The translations under genes and the position numbers were made by a program. A stretch of 64,000 nucleotides of DNA from Cymbidium sinense (Eukaryota > Streptophyta > Magnoliopsida > Asparagales > Orchidaceae). The stretch covers positions 59,804,266 through 59,868,265 of the forward strand of contig CM038222.1 of assembly GCA_021442155.1 (NCBI GenBank), in the 5' to 3' direction. The notes beneath the pieces were generated by a model. The model had not been told where the DNA came from and did no database searches. It saw only the letters and a list, made by a program, of their open reading frames with translations. Shown in pieces: positions 1 through 11,940 of this stretch. Positions within the stretch are counted from its first letter, which is position 1. Every line of letters begins with the position of its first letter.

Positions 1-283
1 TGAGATCAGATTTATGATTTTGGATTTGAATTAATATTTGAATTTGAGGTTTGGTTTGAGATGGAAAGCATGGGGTGGATTCAAGGCTATAGGGTAGGCA
101 AGTCTTGCTAAATCCCTAAATCATAACCTATTCCTATGACTAACTATTCTAAGTCTCTAGGCTTAGGTTAAGTGTTCACCTAATCACTAGAAGTGACTTT
201 AGACTAAGAAGTTCTTAGTGTCTATAAGAGTCCTAAACCTATGATTAGGAACTTGAGAACTCACTCCAAAAGCAAGGTCAACA
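1..283 (+). repeat. 3' end of a long LTR-like repeat unit (truncated by window edge)
   Basis: This stretch closely matches the last ~280 bases of the LTR-like units ending near 27.1, 36.87 and 42.69 kb. Shared wording includes the segment around 'aagtctctaggcttaggtt' and the terminal GAGGTCAACA-like end (here aaggtcaaca). After this end the copies all diverge, which is why I place the boundary here. Most of the unit lies outside the window, so its 5' end and any target duplication cannot be judged. Confidence 0.7.
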
Positions 284-426
284 AAAGGACCCCCAATAGG
301 TGTGGTGTAACTGACAAGGCACACCGCACGTATTGGTGTTGACCGAGATGATCAACAATGTCCAAGAGATTGCAAGAGAAAATAGAAATGATATACCCCT
401 AAACTCGAGATGTAGAAAGAATCAAG

Positions 427-935
427 ATCTTAGTGCAATGCAACTCAACTCATGATAAGATCATAAGATAGGAAGGAAGAATCTACTGAGGGATCGAGTT
501 TGTGAATCTTCCACTAGGGAAGCAGGTTCAGATTATCTATGGAGAGGTTAATAATTTGGGTTTGATAATGATTCAAGAAGAAAAGATCTATTAGAGGTGA
601 GTGCATGAACCTTCCGCTAGGGAAGCTAGTTCAGATCATCCACAATGGATAGGGATTTGATTTGATTTGCATCTCGCTAAGGAGAAATTTGATTTGATTA
701 TGATTTGAGGCTCCACTATGGAGAAATTTGATTTGAGTCAATTGGTGGGTATCCATTAGGGATGAGAATTTTATTTGTTTATGATTTGGGGCTCCACTGG
801 GGAGAGGATATGATCTGGTTTTGAGGACTCATCTACTAGAGATATGAGCTTAGATCCACTAGGGATAAGGTGGATGTACCTTCCATTAGGGATAAGAGTG
901 GATGGATTTAATTTAGACTCCACTGGAGGGAGGAT
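427..935. repeat. Array of short 4-5 bp hairpins with ~5-nt loops
   Basis: About ten small inverted repeats are spaced roughly 30-110 bases apart. Examples are CTTCC-ACTAG-GGAAG (near 508), CTTCC-GCTAG-GGAAG (near 611), ATCCA-CAA-TGGAT (near 639), CTCC-ACTAT-GGAG (near 711), ATCC-ATTAG-GGAT (near 750), CTCC-ACTGG-GGAG (near 792), ATCT-ACTAG-AGAT (near 831) and ATCC-ACTAG-GGAT (near 853). The loop is nearly constant while both arms change together. Text between hairpins is rich in 'tttgatttga'. The array lies between the LTR end at 283 and the longer tandem repeats that follow. No coding potential is visible. Confidence 0.6.
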
Positions 936-1702
936 GGTGATTTGATGAGATGAACCCTGTCAGTGTGCGATGGATCTACTAAGAAGGGGCTAATATCAGC
1001 CTAGACCTATCTCAAATTTACAAATCCAAACGGATAATCTACCAGCCATCAGGTAGGACTATACAACCTAAGGGGTGTCTTTCGGTGTGCAATGGTCAAG
1101 TCAGGAAGAAAGCATGTAGACTTACAACTTCCCAAGAAAGGAACCACTCAGGTGATCGATTGATAACATAACAAATTGAACCCTACCTAAGCTGACTATT
1201 TTAGTGAATGTCGTTGTTGACTCATATCGACTCAAGAATAGTCAAAATCATTTTAATTTGGGATGGACCCTGTCAGTGGGTGATGGATCTACTAAGAAGG
1301 AGCTAATATCAGCCTATACCTATCTTAGATTTACAAATCCAAAGGGACAGTATACTAGCCATGAGGTATAGCTAACCAACCTAAGGGGTGCCTTTCGGTG
1401 TGCAATGGTCAAGTTAGGAAGAAAGCATGTAGACTTACAACTTTCTGGACATGTGACCACTTGGGTGATCGGTTGATAGCACAATAAATCGAACCTCACC
1501 TAAGGTTGCCTGTCAGTATGCGACGGTCATGCTGGAAAGAATGCTTGATAGACTTATATCTTTCAAAGCAAGCATGACCGTCGGGCTGACTCATTGGTGG
1601 CATAATAAGTCGAACCCGACCTAAGGGTGAATATTAAGAGAGTGCTGACCCGGGGACTTATCTTAACTCGAAAGTAGTCACGCGATTCCTATAGGAGTTT
1701 TG

Positions 1703-1740
<38 letters not shown>

Positions 1741-3130
1741 TATTTATTATATGTATGGTCCCTATTGGTGTGCGAGGGACCACACTGAGAAGGAGCTTAT
1801 ATCAGCCTAGTCCTATCTCAGACTTATTGGACCAACAAAAAATTTGCATATCTGCGAGACAAATTCTCCAACCACAGGAGTGGCTACTAGGAAAGGGGGA
1901 CTGTCCAATCCAAGAGTAACTAGGGTAGTGTCTAGAAGGGATCATTAAGGATGTGATCCAAATAGAGTGCCTATAGTGGAGGTGCCGCTAGGGGCTTTAT
2001 CCAGAACCCTATAAAAGAAAGCTTGTAGGTAATCGGGGGCTAACTCAAGGAGAAAGCATACCAGTCTTACATTTGCAAAGAGTGATGTATCAACCAGGTG
2101 GGTCATTGTCAGCATAGAGAACACCAACTAACCTAAGGTGCATGTTGGTGTGCAATAATCAGTATAGGAAGAAGGTGTGTAAACTTAAATCTCTCTAAAG
2201 TGGATATGATTTTCAGGATAGTTTGTCTTTGGCTCGACAGGGGCTACCCGTCCTAAGGTAGGCCATTGGTGTGCAACTGCTATATTTAAGAAGAAAGCAT
2301 TGGAGACTTTCATCTTCCAAAGTAAGGACCAACTATTGGGGCGACCCATTGACGTCGCAATAAATTAACCGGACCTAAGGATGACTACCAAGTAGGGAGT
2401 CATAAAGAAGGACTGAATCTTGACTTAAAGTAGTCAGAAGGAAAGGAGCCACTGAGGGACTTACCCTACTACTTTACTCAACCAAGTTAGTTAATGATGG
2501 CTAGTTTAAGAAGAAGGTATGACAAACTTACATCCTCTTAAATAAAGCCAACATGAGGGTAGCTTACTGACTGGACAATAAGGTCTACCATGCTAACAAG
2601 GTGCTCGTCGGTGTGCAGCAACCAAATTAAGAAAGAAAGCATAGAAAACTTACATCTTCCTGAATGAGGGACCACTGGGGTGACACACTAGCAAGGTAGC
2701 ATGTCAGCCCGACCTAGAGCAGCTAATGAGTGAGTAATATAGGGGGCTTGCTCTCACATCAAAATAGCTTGAGACAAAATATATGTGTTTGTGTATTTGT
2801 TATATATACTCAACCAAGTTAGTTCACGATGATTAGTTTAGGAAGAAAGCGTAGTAGACTTACATCCTCTTAAATGAAGCCTACATGAGGATAACTTACC
2901 GATCGCGTAGTAAGGCCTACCATGCTAACAAGGTGCTCCTAGATGTGCAACGGTAAAATCAGAAAAGAAAGCATGACAGACTTACATCTTTCTAAACAAG
3001 GGACCACTGGGGTGATACACTAGCAAAGTAGCATATCAGCCCAACCTAGAGCAGCTAATGAGTGAGTGCCACAGGGGGATTGCTCTCACATCAAAGTAGC
3101 CTAGGATCGAAAATATGCATGTGTGTATAT
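936..3130 (-). repeat. Degenerate tandem-repeat region, probable 3' untranslated region of the minus-strand Tat element
   Basis: Repeats of several sizes are visible. A ~310-bp block starts near 953 and again near 1263 ('ccctgtcagtg...gatggatctactaag'). A ~333-bp block starts near 2478 and again near 2811 ('caaccaagttagtt'). A shorter motif like 'ggtgtgcaatggtc' followed by 'gaagaaagcatgtagactt' recurs throughout. The region sits directly downstream of the integrase in the element's orientation. Tandem repeats in the 3' untranslated region are a known habit of Tat-lineage retrotransposons (Ogre, Retand). Assignment to this element is inferred from position. Confidence 0.55.
1706..1737. repeat. 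(AT)n microsatellite, 32 bp
   Basis: Uninterrupted AT dinucleotide run inside the degenerate tandem-repeat region. Confidence 0.95.
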
Positions 3131-3299
3131 GTTGTGAAAGAAGGAATATGATGCCGCTTGGATTCTCTTACACCTATCCTAAACACATCATGGTGGATTT
3201 GCAAGCAAATATATTTCTAATCAAATATGAAGTGATGTAATTTTGAAATGAAGAGAATTTTTTATTGATAATTATTTTCAAACAAGATTTATGGATAAT

Positions 3300-4440
3300 A
3301 TTTCTTTAAGTGAGCGTTGATTGGAAGCATAGGGCACTCTCCCTTACAATTTATAAGCCAATAAGATCCTCCTTGGTAGGAATTCTCTATGGAAAAAGGG
3401 TCTTCCCAAGTGGGTTCAAAATTGCCTCTCATCTTTCAATGGGCAACAGTTGGTGTCCTTAAAACTAAAATAAGCTCTCCTACTTGAAAAGCTCTAGGAC
3501 AAACCAACTTATTATGAGCTTGAATTATTTTGGCTTTGTATAACTCGAGGTTCTAGCATACCCGTAGGCATCTCTCCTCCAAACCTTTGAGCTCTTATAA
3601 CCATAACTTGACATTCTGCTCCATTGAGATCTTACTACCCACAACTATCCTTAATGATGGGAGTTGGACGCCTAAAGGTAGAACTGTTTCAGATCCATAC
3701 ACTATGGAGAAAGGGGTAGATTGAGTGGGAGTTCTGTATGTGGTGTTGTAAGCCCACAAGGCCTCAACTAACTACTCATGCCACTGTCATTTATTGTCAT
3801 CAAGTGTTTTCTTTAATATCTGCATGAGAGTTTTGTTGAAGGCTTCTGCTAAGCCATTTTCTCTCGGGTAATAGTTGGTAGAATATCTCCAATTTATGTT
3901 GTGTCTCTGGGAAAAGCTATTAATTTTAATTCTTTGGAATGCAGTACCATTATCAGATATAATTCATTGAGGCACCCCGAACCTATATATGATATGGTTC
4001 TTGAAAAATTGGAGCACATGCTGAGCTGTGACCTCTTTGAGTGGGATTGCTTCCGCCCACTTGGAAAAGTAGTTGGTGGCAGCTAGAATGAGCTGATGAA
4101 CCTTGGAAGAAGAAGGATCAATCAGACCCACTATGTCAGTACCCCCAACACTCAAATGGCCAGGAGGCCAATGTAGGATGTAGAATGTTGGGTGGTTGGT
4201 GTAGGATAATATTGTGTACCTGACATTGGTGGCATCTCCTAGCTACGTCCATTCAGTTTTTAATCATTGTAGGCCAGTAGTATCCTAGTCTCTTGATCTT
4301 GGCTTTTATCTTCAGACTGGATTGGTGCGCTCCACATAATCTTGAGTATACTTCAATCACAATCTTATGGGCTTCATGTTTTTCCAAACAACGTAACCAC
4401 ATATGATCGAAAGACCGCCAGCACAAGGTGTTATCCATGA
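3300..4440 (-). pseudogene. Ty3/gypsy (Tat-lineage) integrase, degenerate
   Basis: Integrase inserts the retrotransposon cDNA into host DNA. Reading the minus strand, the zinc-binding region comes first (about 4440-4210: 'CGAHQSS', 'GYYWPTM', 'RRCHQCQ'). The catalytic core follows, with the first aspartate in 'GTDIVGLIDP', the second in 'ISDNGTAF' (near 3940) and the glutamate in 'PRENGLAEA' (near 3850). The C-terminal region reads 'NFEPTWEDPF' and 'GGSYWL' and ends near 3300. The wording 'SSKVHQLILAATNYFSKW' is typical of the Tat group. In-frame stops after 'VPQ' and near 4220 show that it is dead. The first histidine of the zinc motif is also replaced (VYSRLCGAH). The gene continues directly from the RNase H region upstream. 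Confidence 0.85.
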
Positions 4441-5217
4441 GAGTGTATGAAAGAGCTCTCTACCTCACCTGGTGTGCTACTGACTTCTCTTGAGGTAGTT
4501 TATCTATATTTAAGTAATCCATGAATGGTTTCCTCCAATCTGACTCATCATTCTTTTTGGCAATGGCAACCTCCCCTTCAATAAAAAGTCTCTCGATGAG
4601 TTCAACATCAATAAAGGACAAGACTTGTTTATTTTAGAACCTTATTAGTATAGACTCATCTTTCGAACATGCCAGCTCCTTAGTAAGCTTGGCTAATGCA
4701 TCAACTACTATATTTTCACCTCGAAGAATCTTATAAATGATAACCTCTGGGATCACAGCTAACAACTCCATGGTATACTTATGGTGATGGTGGAGCTTAG
4801 GCTTTAGAACCTTGTAAGACCCAGCAATTTGGTTAATAATTAACTGAGAATCCCTGAAGATGTCGATACTCTAGATGCATAATGTAACGACTAACTCCAG
4901 ACTGACAATCAGAGCCTCATATTCAGCTTCATTATTAGTGCATGGATTGGACAGATGATATGATAATCTCATCACATTGTGGTCCTGAGTTGGGAGAACT
5001 ATTCCTACCACTGCCTTTCTTGGGATAGTAGATTGTGGTTCTTCTCCTCTTTGAGAGGAAGCCGCACCATCAAAGTACATCTCCCAACATCGAATGCTAG
5101 TGTCCCCTAAGTTTATTATTTGTTCATTGGAGAGGTCATCATAAAGTGGAGAATCAACAGGAAGTGGGTGTGCTGCTAAGAAATATGTTAGTGCATGTCT
5201 TTCCACCGCACGGATGG
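4441..5217 (-). pseudogene. Second (extra, Tat-type) RNase H domain of the pol gene, degenerate
   Basis: On the minus strand the text resumes at the LTR insertion point with 'FLAAHPLPVDSPLYDD', a phrase typical of the tether before the extra RNase H of Tat elements. The RNase H fold follows. Its four acidic positions are all recognisable: 'MYFDGAAS', 'NNEAEYEAL', 'RDSQLIINQIAG' and 'VVDALAKL'. A second RNase H of this kind separates the Tat lineage (Ogre, Retand, Grande) from most other gypsy elements. The reading frame carries stops (after 'VVTLCI' and near 4635). The first ~30 residues of the open frame up to 5311 come from the inserted LTR, not from pol: the junction is at 5217/5218. Confidence 0.85.
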
Positions 5218-5639
5218 TGTTGACCTCATTTTTAGAATGAGCTCTCAACCCCTCCATCTTAGACATAGGACTCCTCTTAGACTTTAAGAGTTCCTTAGTC
5301 TTAAGACACATATAGTGATTAGGTGGACACTCAACCTAGCCCTAGAAGACTTAGAAGAGTTAGTCATAGGAACAGGTCATGCCTTAGTGGTGTTAGGAAA
5401 TTTCCTACCCTTGTCTTAGATCATTCCTCACTTTCCTTCCTTCAAGTCAAACCCCAAATCAATTCTATTTAATTCCCTCCAAATCCAAATCAACTCCATA
5501 TGATTGAAATCCATAATTAAAATCTATGACTAAAATCCATCAAAATTCCTAAGTCTGAATTTTGCCTAAGTTTGAATTTTTCCTAAGTCCCTAAGCCTCC
5601 CTTAAGGACTTAACCAAAATTATGATCTAAACCTATTCA

Positions 5640-6500
5640 AATATTTGAGATTTTCTAATGATCAATTTATATTCTCATATATAAATGAAATATAAATTCA
5701 AACCCATCAAATCAAATTCAAAATTCAAAATCAATTCATGAAAATTTTCTTAAACCCTTGAAATTCCCTTTAATGGATTTAACCTAAATCTTTATCAAAC
5801 CTATTCAAACCCTAAGGATTTTCTCAAAAATTACTTATATTCTCATTAATATTCTCATATATAAATGAAATATAAATATAAATAAATCAAATCAAATCTA
5901 AATATTAAATTCCAATTTAAAATTCCCTTAAATCCTTTAAATTCTCTTTTAATGGATTTAACCTAAATCTTGATTAAACCTATTCAAACCCTTGGGATTT
6001 TCTCAAAACTTATTTATATTCTCATATATAAATGAAATATAAATATAAATCAATCAAATCAAATCCAAAAATTAAATTCCAATTTAAAATTCTCTTAAAT
6101 CCTTTAAATTACCTTTAATGGATTTAATCAAAACCTTGATCAATCAATTGAAAGTCATGGGATTTTCTCATAATTCATTTATATTATCATTTATATTCAC
6201 ATATATAAATGAAATATAAGTATAAATCAATCAAACCAAATTCAAAAATTCAAACTCTAAACTCCAAATTTTTCCTAAGTCCTTTAAAATCCTTCTTAAT
6301 GGACTTAGCCCAAATCATGATTAAACCACTTCAAGATTTTGAAATTTTCTCATGATCAATTTATATTCTCATTTATATTCACATATATAAATGAAATATA
6401 AATTCAAACAATCAAAATCAATTCCAAAAATCAAACTCAAATCAATTCAAAATCCAATCTAAGCCTTTCAAGTCAAAATCTTGAACCTAGCCAAATTAAT
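5640..6500 (-). repeat. ~173-bp AT-rich tandem repeats near the 3' end of the LTR-like unit
   Basis: The phrase 'ttatattctcatatataaatgaaatat' recurs with starts near 5666, 5834, 6012, 6178 and 6360, which gives periods of 166-182 bases. Between them 'ttaatggatttaacc' and 'gattttctca' recur in the same order. The same repeats appear in the plus copies near 26.3-26.75, 36.1-36.5 and 41.8-42.2 kb. The repeat contains an 'atttatatt...aatataaat' inverted element. Confidence 0.75.
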
Positions 6501-6749
6501 TTCAAATCAAGCCAAACTTTTGATTTTCTCTCATGTTTCAATCAATCCTACAATCATGAGCTCATATATAAATCCAAACTCCAATCACTCAAGCAAAACT
6601 TAAGTCAAAAATTAAACCCAAAACTCTTTCATATTCTTTCTTTGAATATGAAATTTTCAAATGGATCAAAACCCATTTAACTTCAAACCACTAGTAAATG
6701 GATTTATATTTCAATCATAAGTCCATATACAAGATCAATCAACTTGAAA

Positions 6750-7640
6750 TCAAACTTTCACCAAGCCACTTGACCCAAAGTGACCTAAAGTACCCTTATG
6801 AGCCAAATTTTTATCCTGACCAAATTGGATTGAACCAAACTCATATATCCCTCTCATCATGATCAACAATTATCATGGGATGATCAATCAATCAAATTGG
6901 TTCAAACCAAGTCAAACCTAAGAGTTGACCAAATCAACACTTAACCCAAAATGAAACCTAACATAGCCAAATTCCATCATAGGACAAATTGATTGAAACC
7001 ATTGATATAAGTTGACTAATGACCTATGTTTGAACTTGACCAAGCCAATATTTGAGCCTAACCTAGCCCAATTGGCCACTTGACCCAAGTTGACCCAACT
7101 TAACCTAAAAAGTCAAAATGTGCCAAAACTTGATCTAAGCCAAATTGATTGGAACCAATTGGTCAAGTCCATTCCAAATCACTTGTGGAACTTGACAAAA
7201 GCCTCAATGGGCCTACTAGACCTAATCTAGCCCAATTGACCTTAGACCCAACATGACCTAAAGGGGTCATGTTGAGCCAAAATTGAACTTAACCCAAATT
7301 GATTAGAAACAAAGATGCAAATCCACTCCGTATGACTAACCAAACATAAACCTACCATTGACTACCCCAAATTGGTCAAATGTGTCAAATAGGTCATTTG
7401 ACCTGACCTAATGAGCCCAATTCAAAACGCCACCAAAACATTTCAAATGAACTATTGGTTTGACCCAATTTTGATCAAGTTGACCCATTTTAACCTAAAT
7501 GGGTCAACATGAGCCAAACCCTATCAAATGAATTCCAAATCTCATGAATCTTGGCCAAACCTAATTTCTCCACATACCCAACATATACAAAGTGAAAAAT
7601 AGCAAAATGACCATCCTACCCCTAGGCCATAGAACAAATT
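6750..7640 (-). promoter_or_regulatory. Dense TTGACC/GGTCAA zone (W-box-like) of the LTR
   Basis: TTGACC or its complement recurs tens of times on both strands, often paired as in 'ttgaccaattggtcaa'. TTGAC(C/T) is the core of the W-box bound by plant WRKY factors. That these are working sites is only inference, because the zone is low in complexity and the motif may be amplified by repeat turnover. Confidence 0.35.
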
Positions 7641-8865
7641 TTGGCTTAACCCATGAGTAATTTGGTCATACCCTCTTCACATTCACTTGAGGCTTTCCTA
7701 AAAGCTCAAGGGGGCCTAGGGGAGTGGTACACCCAACCCAATGGGTTTGGGTTAGCCCATTTGGTCCCTAGACCAAACTCGACCATATGGTCAAAAATTT
7801 CCCTCTCAAGCTCAAATTCAAGCACATGGGAGGTTGGTAATCCACTCCTTGGCTCAAATAGACCATGTGCACACTCCTAACTAATCAAACATCCCTCCCA
7901 TTATGATCAATTGGATTAAAATGACACACAAGCATTCATAGTTTTTGAAATTCAAGTTTTAAAATAAAATTGTTTACTTTATGTCAAATTTGTCTATGTT
8001 GGCTAAAGTTGAAATATGAATGACTATTATCACTACTAAATCCAAATTATTGTCAAAACATATAAATTACATATCAAATATGAAAGTATACCACTTGTAT
8101 TTTAATTATAAGCTTGCATGTGATAGATTATAAAGGTATGCTTAGCATAGGTTTCCTTTCTTTCTTATGTTGGTATAGTTTTGAATAGAAGTTGGTAAGG
8201 TGTAGGGTTCATTTGAAAAGAACTCAACACTTACTTAATTTCATACCTTATTCATCTCTATGCTATCACTTAAGAAGGGCCACTTATACTTACATACATA
8301 AATTGCATAAAATAAAATGAATTCATCAAACAATTTTTGCATTCTCCTTTTTTATTTCATTTCTTTTATACATATGTTTGTATTTAAGGAAAGTGGTATA
8401 TTAGTTTGGACAACCCTGAGGTTGCCAGCCTTTAAGTATCTCTAAGTAGGTCTTGTACCTTACACCTCTGGTTAACAATGACCTTGTACTCATGTCTTTC
8501 TTACTTTCATATGTGTATGTGAAAATTTGGATAAGCAAAACCTTTTCTACTTAAGAAAAATCATGCATGTTCAATTTGTAAATTTTTTTAAATGGATTAC
8601 TTAGCATGCATCATAAAGTGTGTTAAATACTCTCATTTGCATGTATAGATATGCTTAGGATCCATCCATATGCATGTTATATATGTTGAGAAAGAAATGA
8701 AGCAATATGTGTTATGTGAATTTTGATTCATTTTATTTAATCTTAAAATTCCTTTCTTTTTGAATAAGTTTGTTTAGAGTTTATCTAAACTTAGGATTAA
8801 TCAAAAGATGTAATTAAAACATTCACTAAACAAAACTAAAATGTGAATCTACTTTAAAAATTACT

Positions 8866-9495
8866 AGGGGTGTAAACGAACCGAGCGTTCAACAAGCTAC
8901 TCGTGACTCGGCTCGATTAGAGCTCGTTTATGTTCGTTCATTTAATTAATCAACGATTAACACTTTTATAAATACTCGATTGTTAAATGAACAAGCTTGA
9001 ACAAGTTATTGTTCAATTCAGTTATATTCATGAACAGTATCATTTAAAGCTCGCAAATAAGCTCGTTAAGGAGCTCGATAATGGCTCGATTAAGGCTTGA
9101 TTAAGGCTCGATTAAGGCTTATTCACAAACAATATTGTATAAGGCTCGATTAAGGCTCGATAATGGCTTAATTAAGGCTCGATTAAGGCTCAATTAAGGC
9201 TTGTTCACAAACAATACTGTATAAGGCTCGATTAAGGCTCAATAATGGCTCGATTAAGGCTCGATTAAGGCTCGATTAAGGCTTGTTCACAAACAATACT
9301 GTATAAGGCTCGATTAAGGCTCTATTAAGGCTCGTTAAGGAGCTTGCGAACATAATTTTTTTTAACGAGCTCAAGCTCGAACACCATCCTAAAAGCTCGA
9401 ATCGAGCTCGAGCAAGCTCGAGCTCGATATTGGCAAACGAGCTTAAACTTGAATAGTATCCTGCTCGGTTTGATTCGGTTTGTTTGCAGCTCTAG
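8866..9495. mobile_element. Non-autonomous hAT-like element (MITE), 630 bp, with 8-bp target site duplication
   Basis: The element is flanked by perfect 8-bp repeats 'aaattact' at 8858-8865 and 9496-9503. Its ends are inverted: 'aggggtgtaaacgaacc' on the left matches the complement of 'ggtttgtttgcagctct' on the right with a few mismatches. An 8-bp duplication is the mark of hAT transposases. There is no ORF for a transposase, so it must have moved in trans. The interior is a GCTCGATTAAG tandem array. The corresponding site in the LTR copy at 21.77 kb ('taagtaatttgtaagg') lacks it, which serves as an empty-site control. It was inserted after the LTR-like unit. Confidence 0.8.
9069..9345. repeat. 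Nested tandem repeat (11-13-bp ggctcgattaa inside ~80-100-bp units)
   Basis: The short word 'aaggctcgatt' repeats some 20 times. Groups of repeats are closed by 'cttgttcacaaacaatactgtat' (near 9120, 9205 and 9282), which gives a higher-order unit. It is internal to the hAT-like element. Arms of CGAGC/GCTCG type recur in the flanks of the array. Confidence 0.8.
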
Positions 9496-11940
9496 AAATT
9501 ACTTAGGTTAGGGAAGGAAAGAGAAGTTCTCTTCTCTTACCCTCTCTTTACAAATTAATAATTAATTGTAGGATTCACTTGAACCAAATCAAAGCATGAA
9601 ATAAAATCAACCCAAAATAATTAAACAACTTAAATGAAACCCTCTTCTAAGTTGAACATGTTCTTCACACTTAAAAAATTTAAACCTAAAGCCATAGCTA
9701 AGCATACCACACAAACCTTCAAAGCACACACATTAGCCTAAGTCACCACTTCTAGCCTTAGGTTAGGTCGGTGCATGGTTTGATGTTTATTTTGTTTTAT
9801 GGTCTATGTTTTAGACTAGATGTTAGGGTGTATGCTTGTAGAATGAATGTAGGACGTGCTAAGCTTAACTATTCTTTTTTGCAGGGGTATTGTGCTTAAG
9901 GGGTGCTATCATAAATAAAAATATAAATGCTTTTGCTTACAGGTGCTTTATACCCCTAAGCATAATCCATAGGCTAGGTGGACTTAGTAACCCATGTGTG
10001 GGGTGATAAGTCCAATATGCATGTGTGAGATTTGTGTGGTTTGTTTAAGCTAACCTTTATTTTGCAAGTGTTAGTTAGATTTCCACTTTTCCTTTTCATG
10101 TAAAATTTTTTTTGTATAATTAGGATTTTGGAATGATTATTATGGGGATCAAGATAAGCATTGGTCATAAGATCCTATCTTATGCACCATGTGAAGTCTT
10201 AGAGCATCTATCATCCAACCATCCAAAAGAAGGAACCAAAGAAGTAAAGAAGAAAAGAAGAAAAAAGAAGAAGAAAGAAGAATAAAGCTTGAAGGCCCCC
10301 ATAACAATGAATTCCTTACTTAATTGTAATTTAATTCATTTGTAATCCAGGTTGTATAAGGGTAGAGCTTAGCTACCCATATTTGATATTTTTGGGTTTG
10401 TGCGGTGGTGCCCGACCACAAGGACCATTTATTTCTTTTTACGATTATCTTTATAAATTGATTGATGATTTGTTTAAATTTTGCATTAAGTGGCATGATT
10501 TTCCTAGTTTCTTTCTTGCCTTATGAATGGCCTGGATGTGGATTAGGCTCTTTAGGAAAAAATAAATATTTTACCCAACTTAATAACTTAAAAATTAAAC
10601 AACTCATAACCTCACCTAAAGCTTAGGTTTAAAATTAAGATAAAAGAATTAGCAACCCCTTAGCTGGATGAGCATTTCTTATGTAATATCATGCACAACA
10701 GCATCTTATTTTACCCTTGATTGGAGGGCTTCCACCTTTGCTAGAGAAACTTGGCTTGACTTTTGAGAGCTATGGTGGAAACTCACCTCCTCCCTTTTCA
10801 TTGATTTTGGCCAATAATCTTCTTTCTTATGCATTAGTCATATGAATCCTATGAGCCTAAGTCAAAATAATTGTCCAAAATGAAATTAAAATGAAATTTA
10901 AATTGCATTAGATTTAGGTCATTTGAAGCATGCCCCTTTACATGATCTAGTCTCTCTGGAGAGTGAGTTTAAGGACTTAGTCTCTTTCTAAATAAATAAT
11001 CGCCTAGCTATCTTGCATAAGCATAAAGACTTGCCTACATGTATTTAAAATCGTAGGTGGAGTTAGTTGGCGGCCACCCCCAGACAGTTGTAAGTCAAAG
11101 CTATCAGGTGGTTTTTCCTCTCTTATGGAGGCAAACCAATTGCCCATTTTTGTCTTAGATTTAGGTTGTGCTTCTGGCCCTTACCGAAGCTCCCTAGATT
11201 TAGGTTCTGAGGTTGCTTCTCCCCTTTGTGGGCAGAAACATAATTCCTCACCTCTTAGGCATTTTTTTAATCATGCATTAAGGAATCTTAAGTCTTAAAT
11301 TTCTAATAAAAAATGCAACTCAAACAAACTAAATCAATTTCAAAAATATAAAGCCCAACTATATAGTTTGAGATGCTCGTTAGGTTTCTTAGCATCATGG
11401 GCATCTCTTACTTATCTCCCATTTTGGCTTCGATAATAACTCCCTCTTTTGATCAATCCCATTTTGATCTTCAAACATAAACCAATCGATTGATAGTCTT
11501 TTCCTATTGAAATCTTCAAAGACAATGATCATTTACCTTCATCGAGAGTCTTCCTAAGGGATCTCGTCCCTTAAGATGTAATTAACTTTGGGGGCTTGCC
11601 CCTATAGGGAACTTAATGAACCCGATTTAAAATAAACCTTGCTTTACTTTTTCATGTAAAATTGGGGAAGAATCTCTAGTACATATGCACACCCATCGTC
11701 CTTAGGAGTCCTTATTGAGGTGATTAGGACCATTAAAGGGTAGTGACTTCTATCTTTCGAGATAGTACACTATACCTTGATGATGTACTTTATCACCTGA
11801 ATAAGTACATCTGTAGATCTGCATGGCGTTCTAAAAAGACAAATTTTTATAAGGGTCTTATCTTCTTTCATTTCTCACCAATAGATTTGAAAGGTGGCTT
11901 TGAGACCCTTCAATAGGAATTTTTCTCCACATAGGAGTAC

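Larger units (their letters stand above)
5218..11940 (-). mobile_element. Long LTR-like unit in minus orientation, inserted inside the pol gene (solo-LTR-like)
   Basis: This block is the reverse complement of the units at 19.4-27.1 and 28.1-36.9 kb. It shares the module order: 'gtagatc..acttatt' start region (near 11830), 'gtcttatgacc' (near 10165), 'aaggcatctt'-type text (near 8745), the GGTCAA/TTGACC-rich zone, the AT-rich ~173-bp repeats and the GAGGTCAACA end (5218 on this strand). RNase H text stops at 'FDITF' on one side and resumes at 'AVERHALTYFLAAHP' on the other, so it is an insertion. The right edge is exact and the left edge (about 11940) is approximate. Candidate 5-bp target duplications (acatt/ccatc) match only partly. 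Compared with the plus copies it lacks about 2 kb around 7.9 kb, including the GC-rich module, and carries a hAT-like insert. No PBS, gag or pol lies inside, so it resembles a solo LTR. Confidence 0.7.

Noticed and set aside
3901..4086. 61-codon plus-strand ORF
   Set aside because: It is antisense to the integrase catalytic core.
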